64,000 bases of DNA from Acetobacter malorum (GCF_001580615.1 NZ_LHZC01000057.1:186001-250000), one strand, 5' to 3'; counted from the first letter of the stretch, positions 27,588-36,867 are shown. A program made the numbers and translations. Notes: a model not told the origin generated them from the sequence alone.

Positions 27588-28400
27588 TTAAATTTCAGCA
27601 GAACGCCAGTAAGGCGCGCCACCGGGGTCCGCTTCTCCGGCAATCATGGCCCGCAGCCGCGCGGCATACATTCTGAAGGCCGGGGAGTCTGGCGTCTTCT
27701 GCTCAGCCCCGATCGTCAGCTCTCCGGTAATCCCCGCGGGAGAACCGGACAGCACGACAATACGGGTCGCCAGCTTAAGAGCTTCCTCAATATCATGCGT
27801 AACAAACAGCACCGTTTTGTGGGTCTGCTGCCAGATCCGCAGCAGTTCATCCTGCAGGCTGTTGCGCGTAATGGGGTCCAGCGCACCGAAAGGTTCATCC
27901 ATCAGCAGCAGGTCCGGGTCCACAGTCAGCGCCCGTGCCACGCCAACACGCTGCCGCTGGCCGCCGGAGAGCCGCTTGGGCCAGCGATCAGCCGCCTCTT
28001 CCAGCCCGACCAGCCGCAGGGCATCCAGAGCGCGCTCGCGTTTTTCCTGCCGGTTCAGCCCCAGCCCTTCCAGACCAAAGGCAACATTCCGGAGCACAGA
28101 GCGCCAGGGCATGAGCCGCGCATCCTGAAAGACCAGCGCCTGCGCCCGACGTTTGCCTGCAGAACGCCCTTCTGCCGCGCCCCCATCATCCGTGGGGCCT
28201 GTCACAGTGCCTTCGGACGGCTTGCTCAGCCCCATCAACACCCGCAACAGCGTGGATTTCCCCACGCCGGACGGCCCCAGCAGGGCGACAAACTCACCTT
28301 TGTGCAAATTCAGGCTGACGTGACGGAGAATGAAGGTCTCACCGCCATCATGCGAGAGCCCGACATCATCCAGCCGCGCCAGCGGCGTCGCATCACTCAT
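27588..28400 (-). CDS. ABC importer ATPase, sulfonate/nitrate/taurine (SsuB/TauB/NrtD) type
   Basis: 270 aa ATPase. Walker A GPSGVGKST is at residues 42-50, signature LSGGQRQRV near 148, Walker B LLLMDEPFGALD near 168-179 and the switch His in FVTHDIEEAL near 205. The sequence style is that of the SsuB/TauB cluster. The start at 28400 is chosen because its ATG overlaps the permease stop by four bases; an ATG three codons earlier is also present. It is the third gene of a complete importer operon. Confidence 0.85.
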   Translation of the reverse strand: MSDATPLARLDDVGLSHDGGETFILRHVSLNLHKGEFVALLGPSGVGKSTLLRVLMGLSKPSEGTVTGPTDDGGAAEGRSAGKRRAQALVFQDARLMPWRSVLRNVAFGLEGLGLNRQEKRERALDALRLVGLEEAADRWPKRLSGGQRQRVGVARALTVDPDLLLMDEPFGALDPITRNSLQDELLRIWQQTHKTVLFVTHDIEEALKLATRIVVLSGSPAGITGELTIGAEQKTPDSPAFRMYAARLRAMIAGEADPGGAPYWRSAEI

Positions 28401-29161
28401 GCCTGCCACCGCAGCACACGCAGACGCACAAACCCGAACAGAAAATCCGTTACCGCATAGAGAAGAGCCATGGTCAGCATATAAACCACAACCACATCAG
28501 TCGCCAGAAGGCTGGAGGCCTGCATCATCCGCGCGCCAATACCCGGCACACCAAACAGCTCCGCCGCCACAACCGACATCCAGCCCTGCCCCAGCCCGGT
28601 CCTGAGCCCGGCCATAACACCGGGGGCAGAGGCAGGCAGCACAACTTTGAATAAACGCCCCAAAAAGCTGCCATGCCCGAAGGCTGAGGCCAGCTCATAC
28701 AGTTCCGGGTCCACACTCCGCACCGCCGCATAGGCCGCGTAGAAATTGATCCAGAACACGGAAATGGCGATGACAAAGGTCGCCCCGGATGTGTTCAACC
28801 CAAACCACAAGATAGCAAACGGCACCCACGCCAACCCCGGCACCGGGCGCAGCAGATGCACAATGCCGGCCAGAAAGGCATCCAGCACCGGCACCATGCC
28901 GCACAGCAGCCCAATCAACGCGCCCAGCACGGAACCGAACAGCAGCCCCAGCGCATAATGGCTCAGGCTATCCAGAATGGCCTGTTGCCAAAACCCGCCA
29001 TGCACTTCATCCAGCCAGGCCTGCCACAGGGAACTGGGCGCAGGCACCATGCCGGACGGTAGAAGGCCGGTGCGGACCGCCGCTTCCCAGCCTCCAAAAA
29101 ACACAACCAGACCTAGGCCCGACAGCGCAACGCGCTGCCGTCGGGAAAGAGCAGCCTTCAC
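28397..29161 (-). CDS. ABC importer permease, SsuC/TauC type
   Basis: About 254 aa with six predicted TM helices. The EAA-type loop ELASAFGHGSFLGRLFKVV..LPASAPGVMAGLR (near residues 150-185) contacts the ATPase. A GTG at 29161 gives a four-base GTGA overlap with the upstream gene, matching local style; a GTG at 29179 would add six residues with a longer overlap. Substrate specificity cannot be read from the permease. Confidence 0.85.
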   Translation of the reverse strand: MKAALSRRQRVALSGLGLVVFFGGWEAAVRTGLLPSGMVPAPSSLWQAWLDEVHGGFWQQAILDSLSHYALGLLFGSVLGALIGLLCGMVPVLDAFLAGIVHLLRPVPGLAWVPFAILWFGLNTSGATFVIAISVFWINFYAAYAAVRSVDPELYELASAFGHGSFLGRLFKVVLPASAPGVMAGLRTGLGQGWMSVVAAELFGVPGIGARMMQASSLLATDVVVVYMLTMALLYAVTDFLFGFVRLRVLRWQA

Positions 29162-30198
29162 GGTTTCAGCTGCCGCCACAGGTCCAGATCAAACAGGTCT
29201 TCAACCGGCTGTGCCTTACGCAGAAGCCCCTGCTCCACCTCAAAATCCTGCAGCTGCCGCACGCCTTCAACAATGCGGGTCGGGTCGCTCACAAAACGAG
29301 AGGCCGAGCCTTCCAGAGCTTTTTTCAGGACATCTTCGCTCAGAATACCGCCACCCAGCGCCTTGGTGACAAACGGAGCGGCTTCATCCGGGTGCGTAGA
29401 CAGCAGCGTTGTCGCCCGCACAAACAGGCCGCCAAGCACTTTGGCCCAGGCCTGACGGTCCGGCGCATCCGGATTGACAATAGCCAGCACAGAACCGGGC
29501 TGGTCCGGCAGCAGATCATGCCCGCTGGCCAGCGTTCTGACATCCTTCAGGCGGCTGCGCACGACTGTCAGAGCCGGTTCTCTCAGCACGGCAGCATCAA
29601 CCGCACCGGCCAGAAAGGCCTGCTGAGCAGCATCAATATCCACACCAATAATGTTTACAGACGACGTGACAGGGTTAATCCCCGAGCGCTTTTGCAGCCA
29701 GAACCGCAGCAGGCTATCCGGCACAGAGCCTGACGGCTGAGCGGCAATGCGCGGCAGGCGAGACTGCTCCTGCTTGAATTTATCAAGAATGCCTTTCAGA
29801 GCATCAGGAGAAAGACCGCCTTCTGTTCCCGCAGGCAGCAGAGCACTCAGCGCGCCGCGAGAGACTACTTCCAGTTCTTCGACAGACGCAGCCGTCACCA
29901 CCTTAACGTCAGAACCATGCGCCCGGGCCTGTAACAGCGGCAGAACACCTGCCACATAGGCGTCAATCCGGCCGGACACCAGCGCCTGAATAGCCTGCGG
30001 GCCAGAGGTAAAGCGCACGAGGTTGAGGTCCAGCCCGGCTTCCTTCGCCCAGCCTTCACCATCCAGCACAAACAGCGCGGACGACCCCAGAACCGGGATA
30101 TAGCCGATCCTTACCGGAGTGCCCGCGTGCGCCGCGCCACTCAGCACGGAGAGCGTCAACGCGCCTAAAACCATTAATCGGGAAAACAGCCGTTTCAT
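29158..30198 (-). CDS. ABC importer periplasmic binding protein, SsuA/TauA/NMT1-like
   Basis: 346 aa with a clear Sec signal (MKRLFSRLMVLGALTLSVLS, cleavage after AAHA). The mature start GTPVRIGYIPVLGSSALFVL and the internal SGRIDAYVAGVLPLLQ and AAQQAFLAGAVDAAVLREPA are typical of the SsuA/TauA/NrtA superfamily. The ligand could be an aliphatic sulfonate, taurine, nitrate or a thiamine-precursor-like compound; no monooxygenase or reductase gene is adjacent to decide. First gene of the operon, behind a promoter with a consensus -35. Confidence 0.82.
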   Translation of the reverse strand: MKRLFSRLMVLGALTLSVLSGAAHAGTPVRIGYIPVLGSSALFVLDGEGWAKEAGLDLNLVRFTSGPQAIQALVSGRIDAYVAGVLPLLQARAHGSDVKVVTAASVEELEVVSRGALSALLPAGTEGGLSPDALKGILDKFKQEQSRLPRIAAQPSGSVPDSLLRFWLQKRSGINPVTSSVNIIGVDIDAAQQAFLAGAVDAAVLREPALTVVRSRLKDVRTLASGHDLLPDQPGSVLAIVNPDAPDRQAWAKVLGGLFVRATTLLSTHPDEAAPFVTKALGGGILSEDVLKKALEGSASRFVSDPTRIVEGVRQLQDFEVEQGLLRKAQPVEDLFDLDLWRQLKP

Positions 30199-30239
30199 TT
30201 CATCACCACGCTGAGAAAAAGCGTTTAATACCTAACCGC

Positions 30240-30268
30240 AATAGTGAGAAAATCCAACTCTCTGTCAA
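30240..30268 (-). promoter_or_regulatory. Promoter of the sulfonate-type ABC importer
   Basis: Minus-strand TTGACA (30263-30268), a perfect sigma-70 -35 box, 17 bases from ACTATT (30240-30245), a weak -10. A perfect 8-bp inverted repeat lies just upstream (30280-30301) and could be an activator site, as expected for a sulfur or nitrogen regulon; that is inference. Confidence 0.55.
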
Positions 30269-30417
30269 TGCTACAATCGGAAAGGGAGATTATTCCCTTT
30301 CGCCATAGCTGCAGGGTGGATCTGATACCCTGAGAAAAAAACAGGAACGCCCGTGATGGGGGTTGCCCACCACTCCTGCTCCCCTACTCATGCCACTCCG
30401 CCGACACCGCAAACAGC

Positions 30418-30474
30418 AAAAAACCGTGCCCCCTCCTTTCAGATCACCCTGAAAATGGAAGTGGCACGGTTTTT
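30418..30474 (-). terminator. Nested-hairpin terminator after the polyol-type permease
   Basis: AAAAACCGTGCC (30419-30430) pairs perfectly with GGCACGGTTTTT (30463-30474). The 32-base loop itself contains TTTCAG/CTGAAA (30437-30454). On the minus strand the outer stem is followed by a T-run, ending the permease transcript. Confidence 0.75.
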
Positions 30475-30521
30475 CACAAACCAGACGTCTTCAGACCAGA
30501 GAGGTGTTTGCCTCCCGGTTT

Positions 30522-31850
30522 TTACTGATTACCGACTGCATGCATAGCCGCTTCACGATCGGCCTGTGCTTCATTCAGCTCATCCTTACGGATCTGCGCA
30601 CGGGCTTCCGGAGAAACCGTGATCATCAGCGTCAGCAGTGCGGAGACGACATACAGACCGCTGAAGATCCAGATCACGCCTTCAACACCGCGCCAGCCTT
30701 CAAACCAGGTCACAATCGCCGGGCCAACCCACGTGCTGGCACCAGCTCCCAGCCCCAGAATGGACAGGGCTGCGGCTTTCTCACGCGGGCAAACCTGCGG
30801 CATCAGGCCGGACAGCGGCACGAAGGACGCCAGAGACGCGCCATACAGCACACCCATAGCCGCCGCGATGGGGAAGTTATGCGTGAAAGACAGCGGCACG
30901 TAATAGAACAGCGGAACAGAGATCGCCGCACCAAGGCCACCACCAATCGCCACAACTGTCCGCGGGCCCAGCTTGTCAGCCATCACCCCGGAAAGCAGGT
31001 TGAAGATGATGTTGCTCAGGAACACGATGGACAGCAGTTGCAGCCACTGCTCCAGAGAGAACCCGACCAGCTTGGTAAACACGCCCGGCATGATCACCAG
31101 AAAGGCATATTCAGAGGACGTGTTGATGGTGCGGACAATACCGGCCACCAGTGTCTTCGGCTCTCTCCAGATGATGCTGATAGAACCAAACATGGCCTGC
31201 TTCAGCGTTACATCCGGCGGGCTGAGGCGCTGCATACCGCGCGGTTCCCGTGTGAACAGCAGAGCCACAAGGCCACCAGCCATCACCAGAATCAGGGAAG
31301 ACCAGAAGGTGCCCATTTCCCCGATGCGCGGAATGGCGAAGCTGGCAAACAGAGAGCCAAGCGTGGGCAGACCACCGGAGAAGGCAAACCAGAACCAGCC
31401 AGCGGCAGAGCCAAGCTGACGGGCTGGCGTTGCCGCAGCAATCCACACCAGAAAGCCATAGGCAAAGAGTGGATAGCCCAGACCACGGGCCGTGTAGGCC
31501 ACCATCATCATCTGATAATTGTTCGGCTGGAGGCCGAGCAGCAGGAACAGGACTTCAAAAACGCCCCAGATCCAGAGGCCAGCCCACATGACCTTTTTAG
31601 GGCCCCACAGGTCAGACAGCGGGCCGGAAAGCCAGGAGGAGATGGAAACAGCAACACCGTAAATGGTAAACAGCAGTGCAACGCGTGTGGAGGACTGCCC
31701 CTGCCCTTCCAGGTACGGTGCCAGATACCCGGCTTCAACCCCGTCCCCGATCATGAATAGCAAAAGCCCGACAAAGCCCCAGAGTAAGGGACGTGGTATG
31801 CCCATCCTGTCTATTAAGTGTGGTTTTTCCTGCTGTGTTGCTGTCTGCAT
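30522..31850 (-). CDS. MFS polyol permease (RbtT/DalT family)
   Basis: 442 aa, 12-TM MFS carrier. The N-terminus (MGIPRPLLWGFVGLLLFMIG then DGVEAGYLAPYL) and SGPLSDLWGPKKVMWAGLW in loop 2-3 closely follow the ribitol/D-arabinitol permease family as I remember it. It is therefore expected to import a sugar alcohol across the inner membrane with protons. Unusually, no polyol dehydrogenase or kinase is adjacent. SD AGGAGA precedes the ATG. Monocistronic, with its own terminator. Confidence 0.82.
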   Translation of the reverse strand: MQTATQQEKPHLIDRMGIPRPLLWGFVGLLLFMIGDGVEAGYLAPYLEGQGQSSTRVALLFTIYGVAVSISSWLSGPLSDLWGPKKVMWAGLWIWGVFEVLFLLLGLQPNNYQMMMVAYTARGLGYPLFAYGFLVWIAAATPARQLGSAAGWFWFAFSGGLPTLGSLFASFAIPRIGEMGTFWSSLILVMAGGLVALLFTREPRGMQRLSPPDVTLKQAMFGSISIIWREPKTLVAGIVRTINTSSEYAFLVIMPGVFTKLVGFSLEQWLQLLSIVFLSNIIFNLLSGVMADKLGPRTVVAIGGGLGAAISVPLFYYVPLSFTHNFPIAAAMGVLYGASLASFVPLSGLMPQVCPREKAAALSILGLGAGASTWVGPAIVTWFEGWRGVEGVIWIFSGLYVVSALLTLMITVSPEARAQIRKDELNEAQADREAAMHAVGNQ

Positions 31851-31988
31851 CTACATGCTCTCCTGACATGCGGTGACGGCACGTAATAAAGACACCTCGC
31901 CTCATTGCGGGGGCTTTGGGCGCATCACCTTACGGGACCTTGCGGGAGTGCTCGCAAAGAACCGAAAAAAACGATTTTTGGTTGGGTA

Positions 31989-32008
31989 TTCGTCAGACTT
32001 CAGACGAA
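31989..32008. promoter_or_regulatory. Possible operator upstream of polyol-type permease
   Basis: Perfect six-base arms TTCGTC and GACGAA separated by eight bases, about 140 bases before the permease start. The size fits a dimeric repressor or activator site. No regulator gene is adjacent. Confidence 0.3.
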
Positions 32009-32074
32009 ACAGACAGATCCTGAGATCTCACCCATACAGCCGCTTGGACGGAGAAAAACTCAACATCCGGGCTG

Positions 32075-32100
32075 ATAAAAACGCCCACCGTGGGTGGGCG
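32075..32100 (-). terminator. Intrinsic terminator of the ribosomal superoperon
   Basis: Minus-strand CGCCCACC, 3-base loop, GGTGGGCG, then TTTTT (32077-32081). Perfect 8-bp GC-rich stem about 70 bases after the rplQ stop. Confidence 0.9.
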
Positions 32101-32167
32101 CCTCTGCCAGTGCGGCAGAAGAGACCGGCATGAAGAAGCCGGCCTCCCAAATCAAACTCTGAAAGCC

Positions 32168-32593
32168 TCAGGCTGCCAGATCGTGCGATTCCGTCACTTC
32201 CGGACGGGGGCCGCTGTCCTGGCCCTTCGCGCTAACATCGCGGTCGACCAGTTCGATCACAGCCATGTCGGCGGCATCGCCATAACGCATGCCAGCGCGC
32301 ATCACGCGGGAATACCCACCGGTGCGGCCTTTGTAGCGTTCAGCAATCGCGGAGAACAGTTTCTTCACGATCACTTCGTCACGCAGCATGGCATAAGCCT
32401 GACGACGTGCATGCAGATCACCACGTTTGCCCAGCGTAATCAGCTTTTCGACGACGGGACGCAGTTCCTTCGCCTTGGGCAGAGTGGTCGTGATCTGCTC
32501 GTGTTTGATGAGAGCAACGGCCATGTTGCGAAACATTGCCGCGCGGTGAGAAGAGGTTACGCCGAGCTTTCTGCCGGCCATCCGGTGACGCAT
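32168..32593 (-). CDS. rplQ: 50S ribosomal protein L17
   Basis: Large-subunit protein near the exit tunnel, 141 aa. [20 protein letters not shown] and the [20 protein letters not shown] segment are diagnostic. The C-terminal tail after about residue 120 ([16 protein letters not shown]) is a variable acidic extension common in Alphaproteobacteria. Last gene of the alpha-operon part, about 30 bases after rpoA and before the terminator. Confidence 0.97.
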   Translation of the reverse strand: MRHRMAGRKLGVTSSHRAAMFRNMAVALIKHEQITTTLPKAKELRPVVEKLITLGKRGDLHARRQAYAMLRDEVIVKKLFSAIAERYKGRTGGYSRVMRAGMRYGDAADMAVIELVDRDVSAKGQDSGPRPEVTESHDLAA

Positions 32594-32623
32594 AGTTCAG
32601 TTCCTAGTCAGTAAGATATGGAC

Positions 32624-33643
32624 TTAGAACGGCTCATCAAGCCGCTTTGCCAGATCTTCAATATTTTCCGGCGGCCAGGCCGGCACATTCATACCCAGAG
32701 AAAGCCCCATGGAGGTCAGGACTTCCTTGATCTCGTTCAGAGACTTACGCCCGAAGTTCGGAGTGCGCAGCATTTCCTGCTCGCTCTTCTGGACCAGGTC
32801 CCCGATATAGATGATGTTGTCGTTCTTCAGGCAGTTTGCGCTACGAACGGACAGTTCAAGCTCATCCACCTTGCGAAGCAGGTTACGGTTGAAGGGCAGG
32901 TCATCCTGCGGCTCTTCAGCCTGAACCGGACGAGGCTCGTCAAAGTTGATGAACAGCTGCAGCTGATCCTGAAGGATTCGGGCAGCAAGAGCAACAGCAT
33001 CTTCCGGCGTGATGGCGCCGTTGGTTTCCACCGTCAGCAGCAGCTTATCAAAGTCGGTAACCTGCCCAACACGGGTCGGCTCCACTTTGTAAGACACCCG
33101 CTTAACTGGAGAATAGATGGCATCAATCGGGATAAGACCGATCGGGGCATCTTCCGGACGGTTTGCAGCAGCAGGGACATAGCCCTTGCCCATGTTCACC
33201 ACGAATTCCATGCCCAGCTTCACGCCGTCATCCAGCGTGCAGAGAACCAGATCAGGATTCATGACTTCAATGTCATGCCCGGTCTGGATCTGGCCGGCAC
33301 GCACTTCACCGGGGCCAGTGGCCGTCAGCACCATGCGCTTGGGCCCTTCACCATGCATACGCAGCGCAAGCTGTTTGATGTTCAGGACAATGTCCGTCAC
33401 ATCTTCGCGCACGCCAGCAACGGAAGAGAACTCATGCAGGACGCCGTCAATCTGCACGGCCGTAACAGCAGCCCCCTGCAGGGAAGACAACAGCACACGA
33501 CGCAGGGCGTTGCCCAGTGTCATACCAAAACCGCGCTCAAGCGGTTCTGCCACAACTGTCGCAATACGTGTCGGTTCCACACCGGATTCGACTTCAAGCT
33601 TTTCGGGCTTGATCAGAGATTGCCAGTTTTTCTGAAGGACCAA
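32624..33643 (-). CDS. rpoA: RNA polymerase subunit alpha
   Basis: 339 aa. The N-terminal domain (residues about 1-235; [20 protein letters not shown] near 32-51) dimerises and assembles polymerase. A linker rich in Glu/Pro ([11 protein letters not shown]) precedes the C-terminal domain (about 255-320; [30 protein letters not shown]) that binds UP elements and activators. It lies between rpsK and rplQ as in the alpha operon; a GC-rich hairpin occupies the rpsK-rpoA gap. Confidence 0.98.
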   Translation of the reverse strand: MVLQKNWQSLIKPEKLEVESGVEPTRIATVVAEPLERGFGMTLGNALRRVLLSSLQGAAVTAVQIDGVLHEFSSVAGVREDVTDIVLNIKQLALRMHGEGPKRMVLTATGPGEVRAGQIQTGHDIEVMNPDLVLCTLDDGVKLGMEFVVNMGKGYVPAAANRPEDAPIGLIPIDAIYSPVKRVSYKVEPTRVGQVTDFDKLLLTVETNGAITPEDAVALAARILQDQLQLFINFDEPRPVQAEEPQDDLPFNRNLLRKVDELELSVRSANCLKNDNIIYIGDLVQKSEQEMLRTPNFGRKSLNEIKEVLTSMGLSLGMNVPAWPPENIEDLAKRLDEPF

Positions 33644-33720
33644 GGTACCGGCCTTTCAATATGAAAAAACACTGCTGATGCAGCGATTTCTCAGAAAATT
33701 AACAGAACAGCGAAAAGACG

Positions 33721-33742
33721 GCGGCTACCGCGAGGTAGCCGC
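33721..33742 (-). promoter_or_regulatory. Hairpin between rpsK and rpoA
   Basis: Perfect 9-bp stem GCGGCTACC/GGTAGCCGC with a 4-base loop, 13 bases after the rpsK stop. On the minus strand it is followed by CGTCTTTTCG, a weak T-tract, so it could be a partial attenuator or a 3'-end stabilising and processing hairpin. Confidence 0.55.
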
Positions 33743-33755
33743 ACAGCCTCAATGC

Positions 33756-34148
33756 TTAGACGCGACGACGCTTACGCGGGCGGCAACCGTTGTGCGGCAC
33801 CGGGGTCATGTCACGGATAGAGGTGATGGAAAAACCGACAGCCTGCAGAGCACGCAGAGCGCTCTCACGCCCTGACCCAGGACCGGAGACTTCGATTTCC
33901 AGCGTTTCCATGCCGTGTTCACGGGCCTTGCGGCCTGCGTCTTCAGCAGCAACCTGCGCCGCATACGGCGTAGACTTACGGGAGCCTTTGAAGCCCTGAG
34001 CACCAGCGGAAGACCAGGAAATTGCATTCCCCTGGGCATCAGAGATGGTGATCATGGTGTTGTTAAACGTGGACAGAACATGTGCCACGCCAGAAATAAT
34101 GTTCTTGCGCTCTTTTTTACGAATACGCGGTGTAGCGGCTTTCGCCAT
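33756..34148 (-). CDS. rpsK: 30S ribosomal protein S11
   Basis: 130 aa platform protein contacting the 3' end of 16S rRNA. The [20 protein letters not shown] segment, [20 protein letters not shown] and the terminal [13 protein letters not shown] are family hallmarks; the last is the rRNA-binding tail. It follows rpsM by 67 bases in the alpha operon. Confidence 0.98.
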   Translation of the reverse strand: MAKAATPRIRKKERKNIISGVAHVLSTFNNTMITISDAQGNAISWSSAGAQGFKGSRKSTPYAAQVAAEDAGRKAREHGMETLEIEVSGPGSGRESALRALQAVGFSITSIRDMTPVPHNGCRPRKRRRV

Positions 34149-34215
34149 TGTTTTCCTACCTCAGTCCCTGCCCAGAAGCCCGCAAAAGCCGTCCGGAGAT
34201 CCTTAACAAATCGGA

Positions 34216-34593
34216 TTAACGCGTGGCTTTCTTTTTACCAGCGATAGCCACAGCCTTACCCTTACGCGTGCGGGCGTTGGTGTGGGTTCTCTGACCATGC
34301 ACCGGCAGACCGCGACGGTGACGAAGACCGCGATAGCAACCCAGATCCATCAGACGTTTGATGTTCATTGCGACTTCACGACGCAGATCACCTTCAACGC
34401 GATAGTCGGTGTCGATCACTTCACGCAGCTTTGCGATTTCGTCATCGCTCAGCTCGTTCACGCGCTTTGCATCGGCAATGCCGACTTTCTCGCAGATCTG
34501 AGCCGCTTTGGTTGCGCCAATTCCGTAAATATACTGAAGCCCGATAACAACCCGTTTGTTCGTCGGGACATTCACGCCGGCAATACGTGCCAC
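34216..34593 (-). CDS. rpsM: 30S ribosomal protein S13
   Basis: 125 aa head protein at the subunit bridge and P-site. [20 protein letters not shown], the helix-hairpin-helix [16 protein letters not shown], and [20 protein letters not shown] near the C-terminus identify it. The tail [15 protein letters not shown] is strongly basic. It follows adk with a 138-base gap that holds hairpins. Confidence 0.98.
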   Translation of the reverse strand: MARIAGVNVPTNKRVVIGLQYIYGIGATKAAQICEKVGIADAKRVNELSDDEIAKLREVIDTDYRVEGDLRREVAMNIKRLMDLGCYRGLRHRRGLPVHGQRTHTNARTRKGKAVAIAGKKKATR

Positions 34594-34666
34594 GCTTTAC
34601 ACTCCTGTCGGTCCAACTCGCTGGTCGAACACTACTGGCATCCACATGGATGCATGATTTCAATCA

Positions 34667-34690
34667 GTGGCCGCGAAATATACCGGCCAC
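34667..34690 (-). promoter_or_regulatory. Hairpin between adk and rpsM
   Basis: Perfect 7-bp stem GTGGCCG/CGGCCAC with a 10-base loop, plus a second repeat GCATCC/GGATGC at about 34638-34653. No T-run on the minus strand, so it is more likely a processing or regulatory structure than a terminator. Confidence 0.4.
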
Positions 34691-34731
34691 CCGCACAAGT
34701 CAACGAAAACAGATCACTTTTTCGTGAGCTG

Positions 34732-35382
34732 TCACTTCCCAGCCATGACAGCTTCAATGTCTGCCGTGACCTGAGCGGTCGGAAGCATTCCATTAATTTT
34801 ATAAAGCCGTCCGGTTTTTTCGTAAAAAGGAAGAATCGGAGCCGTAAGATTCCGATATTCCTTCAGGCGCTCCACAACCGTTTCACGCTTGTCGTCCGCC
34901 CGACGCTTGAACTCATGGCTTCCGCACACATCACACTCGCCTTCCTTCTGGGGAGGCTTGGAGACTTCGTTGTACGTCGCGCCACACTTGCTGCACGTAA
35001 AGCGGCCGGAGATTCGGTCTGCCAGAATGTCTTCATCAACATCCAGAAACAGAACCACATCTATTTTTTTATTTTCGGCAGACAGCATCTTATCCAGAGC
35101 ATCTGCCTGCCCGAGCGTGCGCGGGAATCCATCCAGGATGAATCCTTTTGCACAATCAGGCTGCGCAATCCGGGAGTGCAGCATGGCGATAATCAGATCA
35201 TCCGGCACCAGTCGCCCGGCATCCATGAGTGATTTCGCCTGCTTCCCGATGTCAGACCCCCGGGCAACTTCTGCACGCAGCATGTCCCCCGTTGAGATCT
35301 GCACCAGACCGTATTGCTCTTCCAGCCGCTTGGACTGCGTCCCCTTCCCGGCACCGGGAGGTCCCAGAAAAATAACGTTCAT
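34732..35382 (-). CDS. adk: Adenylate kinase, zinc-lid type
   Basis: Catalyses AMP + ATP to 2 ADP; 216 aa cytoplasmic enzyme. P-loop GPPGAGKGTQ at residues 7-16, AMP-binding STGDMLRAEV near 31-40, DGFPRTLGQ near 84-92. The LID is the long type and carries four cysteines (CSKCGATYN and CDVCGS), so it should bind structural zinc. It overlaps secY by four bases (ATGA), the normal spc-operon end in Alphaproteobacteria. Confidence 0.97.
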   Translation of the reverse strand: MNVIFLGPPGAGKGTQSKRLEEQYGLVQISTGDMLRAEVARGSDIGKQAKSLMDAGRLVPDDLIIAMLHSRIAQPDCAKGFILDGFPRTLGQADALDKMLSAENKKIDVVLFLDVDEDILADRISGRFTCSKCGATYNEVSKPPQKEGECDVCGSHEFKRRADDKRETVVERLKEYRNLTAPILPFYEKTGRLYKINGMLPTAQVTADIEAVMAGK

Positions 35383-36737
35383 CGTCTGATAATCCTCTGC
35401 TTCTTGCCTCCACGGGAGCGCCGCATAAGCCCCTGATACTGATGCGCGACAAGATGCGACTGCACCTGCGTCACGGTATCAATCGTGACTGACACGATAA
35501 TGATCAGACTGGTGCCACCAAAGTAGAACGGCACGTTGTAACGGCTGATCAGAATCTGCGGCAGCAGACACACAAGAACCATGTAGGCAGCGCCAATCGT
35601 CGTCAGGCGCGTCAGAATCTTATCAAAGTAGGTTGCCGTCGCAGCACCGGGACGAATCCCGGGAATAAAGCCTCCCTGCTTGCGCAGGTTATCTGCCGTC
35701 TCAGCCGGATTGAACGTGACCGCCGCATAGAAATACGAGAAGAACACGATCATCGCCGCGTAGAACAGCATATACAGCGGCTGCCCCTGCCCCAGCTCCT
35801 CACCCAGGAACGAAAGCCATCCCGGCATAGACTTGCCGTTCATGAAGCCGGAGATCGTTACAGGGATCAGCAGCACAGATGATGCGAAAATCGGCGGGAT
35901 TACGCCCGCTGTATTCACTTTGAGAGGCATATGGGTGGTATCCCCCCCAAACATCCTCTGCCCCATCTGACGCTTGGGGTACTGGATCACAACGCGTCGC
36001 TGTGCCTGCTCCATGAAAACGATGAACGTGATGGTCACCGCAGCCAGAACAAGAAACACCAACACGAAAAAGGGTGAAAGCGCGCCCGTATAGCCAAGCT
36101 GGAACAAGCTTGCCATCGCATGCGGCAGGTTCGCCACAATACCGGCAAAGATAATCAGAGAGATCCCATTCCCAACACCGCGGGAAGTAATCTGTTCACC
36201 CAGCCACATCAGGAACATGGTGCCACCCACCAGGGTGATCACGCAGGAAACCAGAAAGAATACGCCGGGGGTAACAACCGCGGATCCTGCCGCACTGTGC
36301 ATATTCTCAAGACCAACAGCAATGCCGTAAGCCTGAAACAAAGCAATAAATACAGTGAGATAGCGGGTGTACTGATTAAGCTTTTTCCGCCCTTGTTCAC
36401 CCTCTTTCTTCAAGGCTTCCAGAGAGGGAATAGCCGTAGACATCAGCTGCACGATAATCGAGGCAGAGATGTAAGGCATGATATTCAGGGCAAAAACGGT
36501 CATACGCCCAAGCGCACCACCGGTGAACATGTTGAACATGCCCAGAATGCCACCCTGATGCTGGGCCAGCAGCTGCCCCATAACCGTGGCATCCACACCC
36601 GGAACCGGGATGTAAGTACCAAGACGGTAAATGATCAGCGCACCAAGAGTGAACCAAATCCGCTTTTTGAGTTCGGTTGCCTTGGCAAAGGAGCCCACAT
36701 TGAAGTTGGCAGCCAACTGTTCGGCCGCGGAAGCCAT
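35379..36737 (-). CDS. secY: Protein translocase subunit SecY
   Basis: Central pore of the Sec translocon, 452 aa, ten TM helices. The N-terminal amphipathic region (ATELKKRIWFTLGALIIYRL), the plug and TM2 region (GGILGMFNMFTGGALGRMTV), and the late loop TFNPAETADNLRKQGGFIPG with RPG are characteristic. It follows rplO after 136 bases and overlaps adk. The secE partner is not present in this window. Confidence 0.98.
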   Translation of the reverse strand: MASAAEQLAANFNVGSFAKATELKKRIWFTLGALIIYRLGTYIPVPGVDATVMGQLLAQHQGGILGMFNMFTGGALGRMTVFALNIMPYISASIIVQLMSTAIPSLEALKKEGEQGRKKLNQYTRYLTVFIALFQAYGIAVGLENMHSAAGSAVVTPGVFFLVSCVITLVGGTMFLMWLGEQITSRGVGNGISLIIFAGIVANLPHAMASLFQLGYTGALSPFFVLVFLVLAAVTITFIVFMEQAQRRVVIQYPKRQMGQRMFGGDTTHMPLKVNTAGVIPPIFASSVLLIPVTISGFMNGKSMPGWLSFLGEELGQGQPLYMLFYAAMIVFFSYFYAAVTFNPAETADNLRKQGGFIPGIRPGAATATYFDKILTRLTTIGAAYMVLVCLLPQILISRYNVPFYFGGTSLIIIVSVTIDTVTQVQSHLVAHQYQGLMRRSRGGKKQRIIRR

Positions 36738-36832
36738 GCATCCGTCCTTTCACACAAACAGCGCCACCACGTAACGCGGGACGCTGTCATGATAGTCTAA
36801 GAGTTAACCCAGACCACATCTGGAGAGGCATC

Positions 36833-36867
36833 GGCCAGAAGAACAGTACGAAACCGTCCTTCTGGCC
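36833..36867 (-). promoter_or_regulatory. Hairpin between rplO and secY
   Basis: Perfect 9-bp inverted repeat GGCCAGAAG (36833-36841) and CTTCTGGCC (36859-36867) with a 17-base loop, starting seven bases past the rplO stop. No T-run follows. It may reset secY/adk expression relative to ribosomal genes by RNA cleavage or stabilisation. Confidence 0.5.

Larger units (their letters stand above)
30199..30521. other. Intergenic region before the ABC importer
   Basis: Non-coding as far as I can see. From left to right it holds the importer promoter (30240-30268), an 8-bp hairpin GAAAGGGA/TCCCTTTC (30280-30301), a small hairpin CAGGGT/ACCCTG (about 30312-30332), and the terminator of the upstream permease gene (30418-30474). 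Confidence 0.6.
31851..32167. other. Intergenic region between rplQ and the polyol-type permease
   Basis: No credible gene. It contains a spaced palindrome TTCGTC...GACGAA (31989-32008), a short repeat TTGCG...CGCAA (31940-31957), the superoperon terminator (32075-32100) and two further hairpins nearer rplQ: TCTGCC/GGCAGA (32103-32119) and CCGGC/GCCGG (about 32125-32143). The permease promoter must lie here but no strong hexamers were seen. Confidence 0.6.

Noticed and set aside
30310..30340. Possible TPP riboswitch (CTGAGA next to ATCTGATA) near the ABC importer
   Set aside because: The motif elements are on the strand opposite the importer and in the wrong order; the stretch is a short CAGGGT/ACCCTG hairpin.
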